Source: Clostridia bacterium (lineage in GTDB: Bacteria > Bacillota > Clostridia > UMGS1810). From it: a stretch of 64,000 bases of DNA. A program made the translations under genes and the position numbers. Location of the stretch: NCBI GenBank assembly GCA_017481205.1, contig JAFUPN010000010.1:1-64000 (forward strand), written 5' to 3'. The notes beneath the pieces were generated by a model, which saw only the letters and a program-made list of their open reading frames with translations, had not been told where the DNA came from and made no database searches. Below are positions 36,101 to 44,146 of this stretch, one piece after another; positions within the stretch are counted from its first letter, which is position 1; the number at the start of each line of letters is the position of its first letter.

Positions 36101-39100
36101 TTCCGGCTCTGCTGCAGTTCCTCTGTAGTTAACATGCTGGTCAGGAATAACCTCATCACAATCGGTTACAAAAGAAACCTTATACTGATTTATATTCCAT
36201 TTTGCATACAGGGTAATATTTCCTGTAACAACAGCATTAAAATCATATGCATTTGTCAACGAAGAGTCTGAATACCATCCGTCAAAGGTATATCCTGTTC
36301 TCTTGGGTGCTGCAGGTTCGGTTGCTTTTCCACCCTCGGTTATTCTCTGGGACGATACGCTTGAACCTCCGTTTGCTCTGAATGTTACATAATACACCTC
36401 AGGAACTCTGACTTCCCATTTTGCATATAGCTTCATATCCTTAATTACAGGAGTTGAAAAATCATATTTCAGAGTCAAAGCCTTGTTTGAATACCAACCG
36501 ATAAAATTATATCCGTCTTTTACCGGAGCTTCAGGCTCGACCGCTGCAGTGTTGTAAGGAATATACTGACTTGCCACCGCAGAACCGCCGTTGCTTTCAA
36601 ATACTATATCATATATATTGATATTCCATTTTGCATACAGAGTAAACGAAGAATTTACGGGAGTATTGAAATCATATGCATTTGTATATTCTTCATCAAG
36701 ATACCAGCCACCAAAGGTATAACCTGTTCTTCTGGGAGTTGAAGGCTTGTTTACCTTATTTCCCTCAAGTACAGTCTGATTGGGAATTGTCGTTCCGCCT
36801 TCGTTTACAAACGTAACTTTATATTCATTGGGAACTATTATTTCCCATTTTGCATACAGAGCAAAGCTTTCCTTAACAGGAGCTGTAAAATCATACAGCT
36901 CTGTCAGATCATGATCTGTAAACCAGCCTATAAAGCTATATCCGTTCATAACCGGAGCCTCAGGCTCTGTTACAAGCTCTCCGTAAGAAACTGTCTGCCC
37001 GGAAACCTCAGAGCCTCCGTTGCTTTCAAAGGTTATATCAAATGTATGTGCAATATAATTTGCATACACGGTAATATCACTGTTTACAGGAGCTTTAAAA
37101 TCAAATTTCACTGTAAATGTGTCATCAGTATACCAGCCCTCAAAATCATAACCTTCTTTTACAGGATCGGCAGGTCTTGACATCTGCTCTCCCGCCGCAA
37201 CAGTCTGAGGCTTGATGGGAGTTCCCAGCAGCGTGGTTCCGCCATAGGTTTCAAAGGTAACAACATATGATGTTACTATTATTTCTTCCCATTTTGCATA
37301 CAAAACTGTATTTGCTGTTACAGCTGAGGTGAAATCATAGTAATTTTCAAAAGTATCTTCAGTATACCATCCGAGGAAATTATATCCATCCTTCACAGGG
37401 TCCTCAGGCTTAACAGCCATTTCACCGTGCTCAATCCTCTGTGCTTCCACATCGGAGCCGCCATCGGTAATAAAGGTAACATCGTATACATCAGGAGTCC
37501 ATTTTGCATACAGAGTTATATCATTAGTAACCGGAGTTTCAAAATCATATTCTGAGGAATATGCGGTATCAGTATACCATCCGCCAAAGGTATAACCGTT
37601 TTTTTCCGGATCTGCAGGCTTTGTTGCTTTACTGTCCTTTACAACAGTCTGTGCTTCAATCTCGGTCCCGCCGTCTGTTACAAATTCAACTGTATATGTA
37701 TCAGGCACAACAATTATCCATTTTGCATACAGGGTAAATGCACTGTTTACTGCATTTGAAAAATCATATGCAACAGTACAATCCATATCGGTATACCAAC
37801 CGCCGAAGGTATAGCCGGATTTTTCCGGGTCAGCAGGTCTGACAGCTTTTTCGCCGCTTGCCACCGATTGAGACTTAATTGTTGTTCCTCCAAAGGTTTC
37901 AAAGCTTACAGTGTATGTACCGGGTTTTGCTTCATCCCATTTTGCATAAAGGGTAAACGAGCTTGTAACGGGAGTGTTAAAATTATATTCGTTGATACAT
38001 TCGGGTTCGGTATACCAGCCAATAAAATCATAACCTATTTTTATAGGAGCTGAAGGTCTGGTAACCATGCTTCCGTCTGAAACAAGCTGAGGAACAATAT
38101 CAGAACCTCCTGCTGAATTAAAGGTAACCGTATGAACATCAGGTGTAACGGTTTCTTCTCTCCATTTTGCATAGAGAGTAATATCAGAGGTTATATTTTC
38201 TGTTTCAAAGTCAAAAGCCACAGTACATTCAGCATTTTTATACCATCCTTCAAATACAAATCCGTCTCTGGAAGGATTATTTTCCGGCGGAACAATTTTG
38301 CTGCCGTCAAGTACATCGGTATATTTATCAAAGAACTCTTTGGGAGCACCGGTATAGTTATACGCAAAAGCTACTGTGCGGTATACAGGCTCAACCGATA
38401 CAGGTTTCCATACGGCATATACTGTAACAGGAACAGAAACCTCAGTATCTGCAGTATATGTATCTCCGCTTCCATCGGGCTTGGTATTCCAGCCTTCAAA
38501 GGTATAGCCGTCTCTTACTGGCTGCTCAGGAAGCTGAGTGCCGATATTCTTTCCCTTTTCAACTCTGATTGTCTTTGCCTCTGAGCCGGGGTAGTTGTAG
38601 TCAAACACAACCTTTGCATAAAGAACAGGAACAATCTTACCTTCATCGGTCACGGGATAATCCGGGGTAATAGCCTGTTCGTTGCCGTCCGGGTCTGTAT
38701 ATTTCCATTCTACATCATAGCTGTTGCCATCATCATCTGTGTATGTATCGGGCATATCAATAACATCGCCGGCTTTCTGACCGTGAGCAATGTCCGCTGT
38801 ACCCGTAGTTCCGTCGGGATTGGTATATGAAACACTGTGTTTTACAAGATCATAATAAACCTTAAGCTCATTATCGCCGGAGGTAATCGTAATCTGAGAA
38901 GTACTCTTGTCCTTATTATACACATAATTTGTCACATCAGGGATATCAGCTTTTTTAACAGCGCCCGAAGAGGCTTCTCCGGTTACAGTACGTTCTTCAT
39001 CAATTATATATTCGCTGAGATTAGCTGATGACTGAAAATAATAAGTAACAGAATAATCATATTTTCTTGAGGATGACGAACCACCGCCGCCACCGCCACC

Positions 39101-40093
39101 GCCGGCGGAAGAACCTCCGCTGACGCCGGGATACTTTGTGGTTGACTCAAGATATGTGGTATATGTAATTTCTCTTACTCCGTCAAAGACAGAATCTGTA
39201 CGCCAGTTAAAGAAGTGGGTACGTCCGTTGACATTTTTTACAACCACACCTTCGTCGGCAGTGACATCTGTAAGGGTTATAAAGCCGCCTCGTGCAAGGA
39301 GTCTGCCCTTGATTTTAACATTATTAAGATTAACTCTGCCTGTTCCGACACCATCACCAAGCACAAGGTCACCCTCGATGGTAACATTGCTGAGCGTAAT
39401 ATCCGGCTGATTAATCATAACACAGTCAAGAGAAGCCACTTCATCATAGCTGCTGCCTTTGACGGTCAGATAGGTTTTAAAGATATTGTACATAAGCTGT
39501 ACAAACTCTTCTCTGGTGATATTTGCAAGAGGTCTGAGAGTTTTATCCTCATAACCGTCTACATAGCCCTCTCCTATGAGTGCCGCAAGATACGGTCTTG
39601 CCCACTGGCTGACAGAAGAATAATCACCAAAGGTATCTATAGGCGAAAAATCGTCTGACTCAAGAACCAATGCCCTTGCCAACACAGCCATTACCTCTTC
39701 TCTGGTAATGAAGTCATCAGGGCGCATTTTTCCATTGCCGTCGCCATGGAAGGTTTCCATATGTACAGCCTTGCCGATATCGTTGTAGTACCATGAATCA
39801 CTGCTTATATCAGTGTAGGCAGATATATCATCAGATACCTCGGCACCGAAAGCCCTGTTGATAATTGCTGCCATTTCGGCTCTGGTAAGATTTGCCTCAG
39901 GCTCAATTGTGGTTTCTGATTTGCCGTTGATTATTCCGTTGTCTACCGCAAAGGTCATGGCGTCTTTTGACCAGCCCTGAGGAAAATCGACAAACTGTGA
40001 AGGCTCTGCAGCAAAAGCAGTGGGTACCATAGTACCAAGCATTGCCAGCACAACCAGCATCGAAATCAACCGCTTAAAACGATTTTGCTTCAT
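33179..40093 (-). CDS. Giant SLH surface protein with 15 InlB/Flg_new-type repeats
   Basis: 2304 residues from the ATG at 40093 (GGGAGGAA upstream). In order: signal peptide (1-28); three SLH repeats (30-215; TRAEMAAIINRAF, TREEVMAVLARAL, TREEFVQLMYNIF); a short strand-rich segment with LSNVTIEGDLVLGDG and GGFITLTDVTADEGVVV; a Gly/Ser linker; beta-grasp/MucBP-like strands; then 15 repeats of about 70 residues (about 494-1583) of the Listeria-Bacteroides (InlB B-repeat, Flg_new) type, each with GY.F.GWYTD and ending LYAKW; and a roughly 720-residue mostly helical C-terminal part that I cannot assign. Likely a wall-anchored adhesin or sugar-binding stalk. Confidence 0.9.
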   Translation of the reverse strand: MKQNRFKRLISMLVVLAMLGTMVPTAFAAEPSQFVDFPQGWSKDAMTFAVDNGIINGKSETTIEPEANLTRAEMAAIINRAFGAEVSDDISAYTDISSDSWYYNDIGKAVHMETFHGDGNGKMRPDDFITREEVMAVLARALVLESDDFSPIDTFGDYSSVSQWARPYLAALIGEGYVDGYEDKTLRPLANITREEFVQLMYNIFKTYLTVKGSSYDEVASLDCVMINQPDITLSNVTIEGDLVLGDGVGTGRVNLNNVKIKGRLLARGGFITLTDVTADEGVVVKNVNGRTHFFNWRTDSVFDGVREITYTTYLESTTKYPGVSGGSSAGGGGGGGGSSSSRKYDYSVTYYFQSSANLSEYIIDEERTVTGEASSGAVKKADIPDVTNYVYNKDKSTSQITITSGDNELKVYYDLVKHSVSYTNPDGTTGTADIAHGQKAGDVIDMPDTYTDDDGNSYDVEWKYTDPDGNEQAITPDYPVTDEGKIVPVLYAKVVFDYNYPGSEAKTIRVEKGKNIGTQLPEQPVRDGYTFEGWNTKPDGSGDTYTADTEVSVPVTVYAVWKPVSVEPVYRTVAFAYNYTGAPKEFFDKYTDVLDGSKIVPPENNPSRDGFVFEGWYKNAECTVAFDFETENITSDITLYAKWREETVTPDVHTVTFNSAGGSDIVPQLVSDGSMVTRPSAPIKIGYDFIGWYTEPECINEYNFNTPVTSSFTLYAKWDEAKPGTYTVSFETFGGTTIKSQSVASGEKAVRPADPEKSGYTFGGWYTDMDCTVAYDFSNAVNSAFTLYAKWIIVVPDTYTVEFVTDGGTEIEAQTVVKDSKATKPADPEKNGYTFGGWYTDTAYSSEYDFETPVTNDITLYAKWTPDVYDVTFITDGGSDVEAQRIEHGEMAVKPEDPVKDGYNFLGWYTEDTFENYYDFTSAVTANTVLYAKWEEIIVTSYVVTFETYGGTTLLGTPIKPQTVAAGEQMSRPADPVKEGYDFEGWYTDDTFTVKFDFKAPVNSDITVYANYIAHTFDITFESNGGSEVSGQTVSYGELVTEPEAPVMNGYSFIGWFTDHDLTELYDFTAPVKESFALYAKWEIIVPNEYKVTFVNEGGTTIPNQTVLEGNKVNKPSTPRRTGYTFGGWYLDEEYTNAYDFNTPVNSSFTLYAKWNINIYDIVFESNGGSAVASQYIPYNTAAVEPEAPVKDGYNFIGWYSNKALTLKYDFSTPVIKDMKLYAKWEVRVPEVYYVTFRANGGSSVSSQRITEGGKATEPAAPKRTGYTFDGWYSDSSLTNAYDFNAVVTGNITLYAKWNINQYKVSFVTDCDEVIPDQHVNYRGTAAEPEVPVKEGYTFIGWYSDSGFISKYNFAVPVVDNITLYAKWELNKYTVEFDTNSGSSVESRTVEHGSKVTTPASPEKEGYTFAGWYTDSTLNTAYDFDSAVVSNFVLYAKWDINKYTVIFESVDGTAVESQIINHGDKINEPAEPSKEGYTFNGWYTNASYTNLYDFDKAVTGAVTLYAKWEIIEYTVAFVSNGGSAVTSQTVAYGKYASQPAEPFRNGYVFDGWYTGQEFTTKYDFATPVTGNITLYAKWIELTEKFKVDFYYGVNEADAYIGTVKDVIAGSSVAAVVYEKVYADEGIVFEEEGNPGYVDGSYAHMIYPELRYQDSEGNWKIFDETTAVTSDMKVYYTFKYIQLMIDGSFLGIDLSNVSLYTHYASDTRFMDSLKDAMQLSRDPISNGLKGKDAEIIKKLSDTTGLIDTEGYIEIKPFGLHIAEIIDVDDIRGEIKAYLKKSLSGTDIEISKVIEMAELDAVIDIIGAENLSDTTMEAAVEYIKELRSDAEAYEVLCAEIVNTIVSYSFFDEFMNSFVNKTTEYTINSDTIKLAKGVANAVYDFSADEIITLLRNKGFGAFINLYGEDEFKIMFAESQQEYYDGIMTVAAQLEDGSVTSTAYTTKMNVKINLAKIFEAVVNKFKNKLVTKLNGDDNSYYKNNTYLVEFVEQDIMSELFDYDASAVSKTNSGYKIKPIIEYYDIALENLILFDKALLWYGDLTEQERDEMRDKYAADLVTMFADINEILASTQDGTDVFAGYTLDELKSLIDSVLSMIDKMGDNSFGGLEKDLDLMLADVKESLEKLEETGETPLGFTVAELTDINTKLSSASEAYGNKDYTTANELYAEAIAAILNQIVKLVKEIDTNGTINGEDFNEKLSHIPIINKLSSQIISMIGNMASNGFAKEYTKENILETFDVERIEDIVIGHDTDDRFTVDTVVDFISQYIQDNKIESPEHSADEAVIDQYEKISGDDSITLRRYLY
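35343..38613 (-). repeat. Array of 15 coding repeats (about 210 bp each) in the giant SLH gene
   Basis: Each unit encodes one strand-rich module with core GY.F.GWYT and end TLYAKW. The units differ enough from each other to be old duplications: units 7 and 12 are divergent, and unit 7 ends VYANY instead of YAKW. The DNA phrase encoding AKW with flanking codons recurs about every 210 bp. Confidence 0.9.
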
Positions 40094-40160
40094 AAAGGTT
40101 CCTCCCGTCATCAAATTACAGATTTTAATCATCTGAATCTGAATATAATTATACAAATAT

Positions 40161-40189
40161 ATTTTATAATGAAACAGAACAAATGTCAA
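40161..40189 (-). promoter_or_regulatory. Promoter of the giant SLH gene
   Basis: Minus strand TTGACA, 17-bp spacer, TAAAAT. The leader is about 60 nt to the ATG at 40093. Confidence 0.7.
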
Positions 40190-40256
40190 GTATTTATGGG
40201 ACTTACCGTGACATTTTGTATATATTTTTATATACAGCCTAAGGAGCCGTCAGACT

Positions 40257-40397
40257 GTCGGATAATTCAATTGTCGCACAAAAGAGCCCGGTCGGGGGAC
40301 GTACGTGACAGGCTGAAAGCCCCGTGGCACAACCTTTTTAGGTGCCACGGCATGTACGTCCCCACATCCGGGCGAACAAAACCACGAATTATTCGAC
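40257..40397. repeat. 141-nt nested palindromic element
   Basis: Three nested pairs of arms: GTCGGATAATTC (40257-40268) with GAATTATTCGAC (40386-40397); CCCGGTCGGGGGACGTAC (40287-40304) with an almost complementary arm at 40354-40372; CCGTGGCAC (40322-40330) with GTGCCACGG (40342-40350). GC content is far above the flanks. It could be a small mobile element, or a structured RNA if transcribed. Confidence 0.75.
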
Positions 40398-40430
40398 AAC
40401 CTGCCGTCCCCGAATAGCTTGCATGGCATA

Positions 40431-40931
40431 TTATTTCATCTTGCTACAGCCCCTACGGCTAACGCTGTCACACACTTCTGTCTGAGCCACCGGCAGATTG
40501 TTTTTGCTCCACTGATGAATATCAGATTCTCCAAAGGTTGTTTTTGATAAAAATGTTCTTGAGTTGCCTTCAGAGCCGAAAAGTATAACCTTTTTATCAT
40601 ATACAGCAAGACCTTCAACCGCTGTAGGTCGGCTTACACCGGTAAATACATCCAGAGTTATTCTGAAGAAAAATTTAAGGTCAACAGAATAATACCCCCT
40701 GTTAAAGGGCAGCGGCTCAACATCGGTATACACCCAGATTATCTCCGCTTTTTTGCATTTCACATTAGCAGCTCTGTCCACAAGGCACTGACCTGTTTCG
40801 GTAAGATATACCCTGATATTTTCAATACATTCCTTATCTCTGCAGGAGTCATAAACCTTATTTGTCTGAATGCATACACTGTCATTTGAATCGCTCTGAC
40901 AGGGATTACAAGAGCGCAATCTGTCACTCAT
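40431..40931 (-). CDS. Cys-rich hypothetical protein (copy 2 of a pair)
   Basis: 166 residues from the ATG at 40931 behind AGGAGGAA. The N-terminus MSDRLRSCNPCQSDSNDSVC runs into CIQTNKVYDSCRDKEC, the same C-x(4)-KV-x-DSC pattern as the protein at 30579-30980. A beta-rich part follows (SVDLKFFFRITLDVF), and the C-terminal tail is CDSVSRRGCSKMK. No signal peptide or membrane span is present. Proteins with this start occur in spore-forming clostridia as far as I recall, and a spore-coat role is plausible; I give no firm function. Confidence 0.7.
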   Translation of the reverse strand: MSDRLRSCNPCQSDSNDSVCIQTNKVYDSCRDKECIENIRVYLTETGQCLVDRAANVKCKKAEIIWVYTDVEPLPFNRGYYSVDLKFFFRITLDVFTGVSRPTAVEGLAVYDKKVILFGSEGNSRTFLSKTTFGESDIHQWSKNNLPVAQTEVCDSVSRRGCSKMK

Positions 40932-41053
40932 ATATATTCCTCCTAAACATAATAAAAGTTTTATTAACTTCAATATCATAGTATGCATCTGTCTGATTTT
41001 CTGTGAAACAAAATTACAATAGCCGAAGTAATCAGATTTAAATACGCGCAAAC

Positions 41054-41086
41054 AAAAAGAGTACATCGCAGTATGGCGATATACTC
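41054..41086 (-). terminator. Terminator of the wzz-cpsD-cpsB operon
   Basis: Minus strand GAGTATATCGC pairs with GCGATGTACTC (one G-U pair), 6-nt loop, then a run of five T. On the plus strand the same position would be a C-A mismatch, which fits minus-strand function. Confidence 0.8.
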
Positions 41087-41105
41087 TCTTAAAAAATATA
41101 ATATT

Positions 41106-41807
41106 TTATTTACTGAAAATCATATTCCATGCATTGGTATAAAATAGCTCCTCTGCATAGGGAGCAAGCTTTTTGCAGGCTGTGTTATATGCCTTCTTCA
41201 TATTGCACGGTCTTGAGGTCATATTGTGCATATCAGAGCCCATGACACAGGTTCTTCCGGATTTTATAAGTTTTTTTACAAATCCCCTTCCGCTTATGGT
41301 ATCCATAGACTTGCAGTTAAGTTGAAAACATATATCTAGTTCAAAAATGCTGAAAACGGAGTCTCCGAAATGTCTGAAATATCTGTCTATATGAGCCACA
41401 ACAGGTCTTATGCCCGCCAGAGTAAGCTCATACAGTCTCTCGATATCATTCTGGCTCCATTTGCCATAAGGCATTTCAACAAGCATATAGCTTGTGCCGG
41501 ATATACAAAGCTTATCTGCAGAAAGCACGTTTTTCAGTCCGGATGAAAAATCAACCTCAAACGCTGGTATTATCTCCGGTATATCTGCTCCATGTATCCG
41601 GGCACATTCCGTAATTTCGGCAATAGCCTCATCCCGGGCATGACATGCATCAAGAACAGTTGCTTCACCGGGATTAAAATGAGGTGTCGCAACAACATAC
41701 TCACAGCCCTGGCGAAAGCTGTCACGAAGCATACAGAAACCTGTGTTTAAATCATCGGCACCATCATCAATACCATGCAAAAAATGCCCGTGAAAATCTA
41801 TAAACAT
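41106..41807 (-). CDS. CpsB/CapC-type PHP tyrosine-protein phosphatase
   Basis: 233 residues from MFIDFHGHFLHGIDDGADD, chosen because it begins with the family hallmark (the usual form is H-x-H-x-L-x-GIDDG). Other metal-ligand blocks are ATPHFNPGE, PAFEVDFSSG, VAHIDRY and GSDMHN. It is a manganese-dependent phosphatase that dephosphorylates the tyrosine cluster of the CpsD kinase. Last gene of the module, 13 bp after cpsD. Confidence 0.88.
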   Translation of the reverse strand: MFIDFHGHFLHGIDDGADDLNTGFCMLRDSFRQGCEYVVATPHFNPGEATVLDACHARDEAIAEITECARIHGADIPEIIPAFEVDFSSGLKNVLSADKLCISGTSYMLVEMPYGKWSQNDIERLYELTLAGIRPVVAHIDRYFRHFGDSVFSIFELDICFQLNCKSMDTISGRGFVKKLIKSGRTCVMGSDMHNMTSRPCNMKKAYNTACKKLAPYAEELFYTNAWNMIFSK

Positions 41808-41820
41808 AAAACAACACACC

Positions 41821-42600
41821 CTATTTATTTGCTTCATCCTTATATTCATATTTATAGCCGTAGCGATACCCCTTGCTGTAATACTTCTTTCCGTAATACC
41901 GCGCTTTAGTGGATTTTTCTGCATACGTCATCAAAAAGCCGAGAATCTTGACTCCGGCTCTTCTGAGTATATCAACAGTCTTATCCATCATATCATATGT
42001 CGAAAAATTTTCTCTTGCCACAAGAACAACTCCCGATGTCATAGGAGCTATTATCATTGCATCAGTAACGGTCATAATAGGCGGTGTATCAATAAAAATG
42101 TAATCATATTTTTTTGACAGGTCGGCAAGCAGGTTTTTCATAACATCGCTCATAAGCAATTCTGCCGAATTAAGAGGTATCTCTCCTACGGGAATGCAAT
42201 CCATAGTACCGAACACGTTTTTTTGTATAGCTTCATCAACAGAACAAAAACCGCACAGCACATTAGACAGCCCTGTATCCTTGCTGATTTTAAGATAACG
42301 ATGTACACGTGGCTTGCGCATATCACAATCCATTAGCAAAACCCTGGCACCGGACTGGGCAAAGGTATATGCCAGATTTATACTTGCAGTAGTCTTTCCC
42401 TCTCCGGGCTCAGAGCTTGACACAAGAATAATTTTTCCGTCTTCTGTCTTGGGAAGAGAAAACATTATATTGGTTCTTGCAATTTTATATGATTCAAGCA
42501 TACTGAAGCTTGAAGAGTCATTAATTACATGTGCATCCTCAAACTCATGAAGCGATTTATACTTTTTCAGTTTCAGGTTTTTAAACAAATTGATTTTCAC
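41821..42600 (-). CDS. CpsD/CapB-type BY-kinase (tyrosine kinase)
   Basis: A 259-residue bacterial tyrosine kinase that controls surface polysaccharide length together with a Wzz-type activator. The Walker A motif SSSEPGEGKTT is at residues 61-71, Walker A' is VLLMDCDMRKPR and Walker B is IFIDTPP. The C-terminal tail has a dense Tyr cluster (ARYYGKKYYSKGYRYGYKYEY), the autophosphorylation region. It lies between the Wzz-type gene and the phosphatase. Confidence 0.93.
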   Translation of the reverse strand: MKINLFKNLKLKKYKSLHEFEDAHVINDSSSFSMLESYKIARTNIMFSLPKTEDGKIILVSSSEPGEGKTTASINLAYTFAQSGARVLLMDCDMRKPRVHRYLKISKDTGLSNVLCGFCSVDEAIQKNVFGTMDCIPVGEIPLNSAELLMSDVMKNLLADLSKKYDYIFIDTPPIMTVTDAMIIAPMTSGVVLVARENFSTYDMMDKTVDILRRAGVKILGFLMTYAEKSTKARYYGKKYYSKGYRYGYKYEYKDEANK

Positions 42601-42615
42601 TCTTACACCCCGCTT

Positions 42616-43302
42616 TTAGTTAAATATCTCACCAAGAACGGTGATGTCATATCTGTGAGCAAGCTCTTCACTGGTTCTGATTTTTGTATCAAATACCTCT
42701 AACACAAATGCTATAAGCACTCCAAGAAGCATACCCATAACAAAACCTACAAGAATAATACGCTTCATACCAACAGTAGATGGAAGCATGGGCATATTAA
42801 CCTCGTCAACAACCTCAATCGTACCTCTTTTGAACACTGCAAGCATCTTTGAAGGAGCATTATCTACAATGCTCTTGCAGATTATGTATGCATCCTCCTG
42901 GGTAAGAGCACTGACGTTTACCTTAAGAAGCTCAGTTTCATTAACCTGAGATATAGATATCATTGAAGCAAGCTGCCTCCAATCGTATTTGTAGCCAATA
43001 TCAGCGCTTACGGAGTTGAGGAAGGTTCTTCCGCAGAGAATTTCCATATAAGTGGTGGTAAGAGCTCTTGAGGACTGAATTTCATATTCACTGATGCCGT
43101 CTCCGGTTGTCTGCTCGGGATTCATACAGTTTACATATATAACACTGCTTGAGGAATACCTGGGAGTTACAAGACATTTATAATATACAAAGCTGAAAAT
43201 GGTACAAACTATCAGACATACAATAAAAATCACTTTATATTCAAGCAATTTATCGTACAAATCTTTGAGATTCAGTGAAGCTGATTCTTCATTATTAAAC
43301 AT
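42616..43302 (-). CDS. Wzz/CapA-type polysaccharide co-polymerase (YveK-like)
   Basis: 228 residues with two membrane segments (about 22-42 and 180-202). The Wzz domain between them faces outside (YSSSSVIYVNC, TGDGISEYEIQSSRALTTTY), and the proline-containing stretch NMPMLPSTVG before TM2 is typical. It ends soon after TM2 with the cytosolic tail that activates the partner kinase. First of the three-gene module; glycosyltransferase, flippase or polymerase genes are not present here. Confidence 0.9.
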   Translation of the reverse strand: MFNNEESASLNLKDLYDKLLEYKVIFIVCLIVCTIFSFVYYKCLVTPRYSSSSVIYVNCMNPEQTTGDGISEYEIQSSRALTTTYMEILCGRTFLNSVSADIGYKYDWRQLASMISISQVNETELLKVNVSALTQEDAYIICKSIVDNAPSKMLAVFKRGTIEVVDEVNMPMLPSTVGMKRIILVGFVMGMLLGVLIAFVLEVFDTKIRTSEELAHRYDITVLGEIFN

Positions 43303-43348
43303 ATATTTTGTTCTCCTTTGTGGAATAAATCAAACTATCATAAAAATG

Positions 43349-43377
43349 ATTTTAACACAAATAAAATCAACTGTCAA
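43349..43377 (-). promoter_or_regulatory. Promoter of the wzz-cpsD-cpsB module
   Basis: Minus strand TTGACA, 17-bp spacer, TAAAAT, about 47 nt before the ATG at 43302. Confidence 0.7.
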
Positions 43378-43404
43378 TGTGTATTTCCTTTTATTTTAAA
43401 ATAA

Positions 43405-43433
43405 AGGGAACATAAGTTAAACTCATGTTCCCT
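43405..43433 (-). terminator. Terminator after ung
   Basis: Minus strand stem AGGGAACATGAGT/ACTTATGTTCCCT with a 3-nt loop and T-rich tail, 8 bp after the ung stop. Confidence 0.8.
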
Positions 43434-43440
43434 GATAGCT

Positions 43441-44115
43441 TTATATATTTTCAATCTGCCAGTCAATAGGCTGTTTGCCATTTTTTATCAAAAATTCATT
43501 TGCCGTTTTGAAGTGATTACACCCGAAAAAGCCTCTGCTTGCAGACAAAGGGCTTGGATGCACACTCATGAGAACAAGATGGCGGCTATTGTCTATAAAC
43601 CATGACTTGGATTTTGCATTGTTTCCCCATAGCATAAACACCATCGGCTCAGCGCGGGCATTCAGTTTTTTTATTATAGCATCGGTAAGCATTTCCCAGC
43701 CTTTTCCGCTATGAGAATTTGCCATATCCTTGCGCACTGTCAGGGCTGTGTTTAAAAGCAGCACTCCTTGTTTTGCCCATTTTTCCAGAAAGCCGTTGTT
43801 GGGAATGTAGCAGCCAAGGGACTGATTGAGCTCTTTATATATATTTTTAAGAGACGGAGGGATAGCAATCCCGGGCTTTACCGAAAAAGAAAGACCGTGT
43901 GCCTCTCCCTCGCCGTGATACGGGTCCTGACCGAGAATAACAACCTTGACATCGCCGTAATCGGTAAGCTTAAGCGCATTGAATATATCGTGCATATCCG
44001 GATATACTGTGCGAGTGGAATATTCAGACTTGAGAAATTCTCTGAGTCTAAGATAATAATCCTTGTGAAATTCCTCTTTTAGAAGTTCATCCCAACTGTT
44101 GCCCAAGTTTACCAT
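43441..44115 (-). CDS. ung: Uracil-DNA glycosylase
   Basis: Family 1 UDG, which removes uracil from DNA. It has 224 residues. The water-activating motif GQDPYHGEGEAHGLSFSV and the C-terminal HPSPLSASRGFFGC are both intact. It follows typA by 31 bp and is ended by a hairpin terminator. Confidence 0.97.
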   Translation of the reverse strand: MVNLGNSWDELLKEEFHKDYYLRLREFLKSEYSTRTVYPDMHDIFNALKLTDYGDVKVVILGQDPYHGEGEAHGLSFSVKPGIAIPPSLKNIYKELNQSLGCYIPNNGFLEKWAKQGVLLLNTALTVRKDMANSHSGKGWEMLTDAIIKKLNARAEPMVFMLWGNNAKSKSWFIDNSRHLVLMSVHPSPLSASRGFFGCNHFKTANEFLIKNGKQPIDWQIENI

Positions 44116-44146
44116 TACAACTCACTCCTATTTTTCAAAAAGTTTA

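Larger units (their letters stand above)
40094..40430. other. 337-bp noncoding region upstream of the giant SLH gene
   Basis: Contains the promoter of the giant gene (40161-40189) and a large nested palindrome (40257-40397). No convincing ORF is present. Confidence 0.7.

Noticed and set aside
38132-38584. 150-codon plus-strand frame in the giant SLH gene
   Set aside because: It is antisense to the repeat region and reflects its codon periodicity; no ribosome site.
35343-38613. Regular repeats every about 210 bp, considered as CRISPR or satellite
   Set aside because: They are in frame and encode protein modules with conserved GY.F.GWYT and LYAKW; the spacing is far too long for CRISPR.
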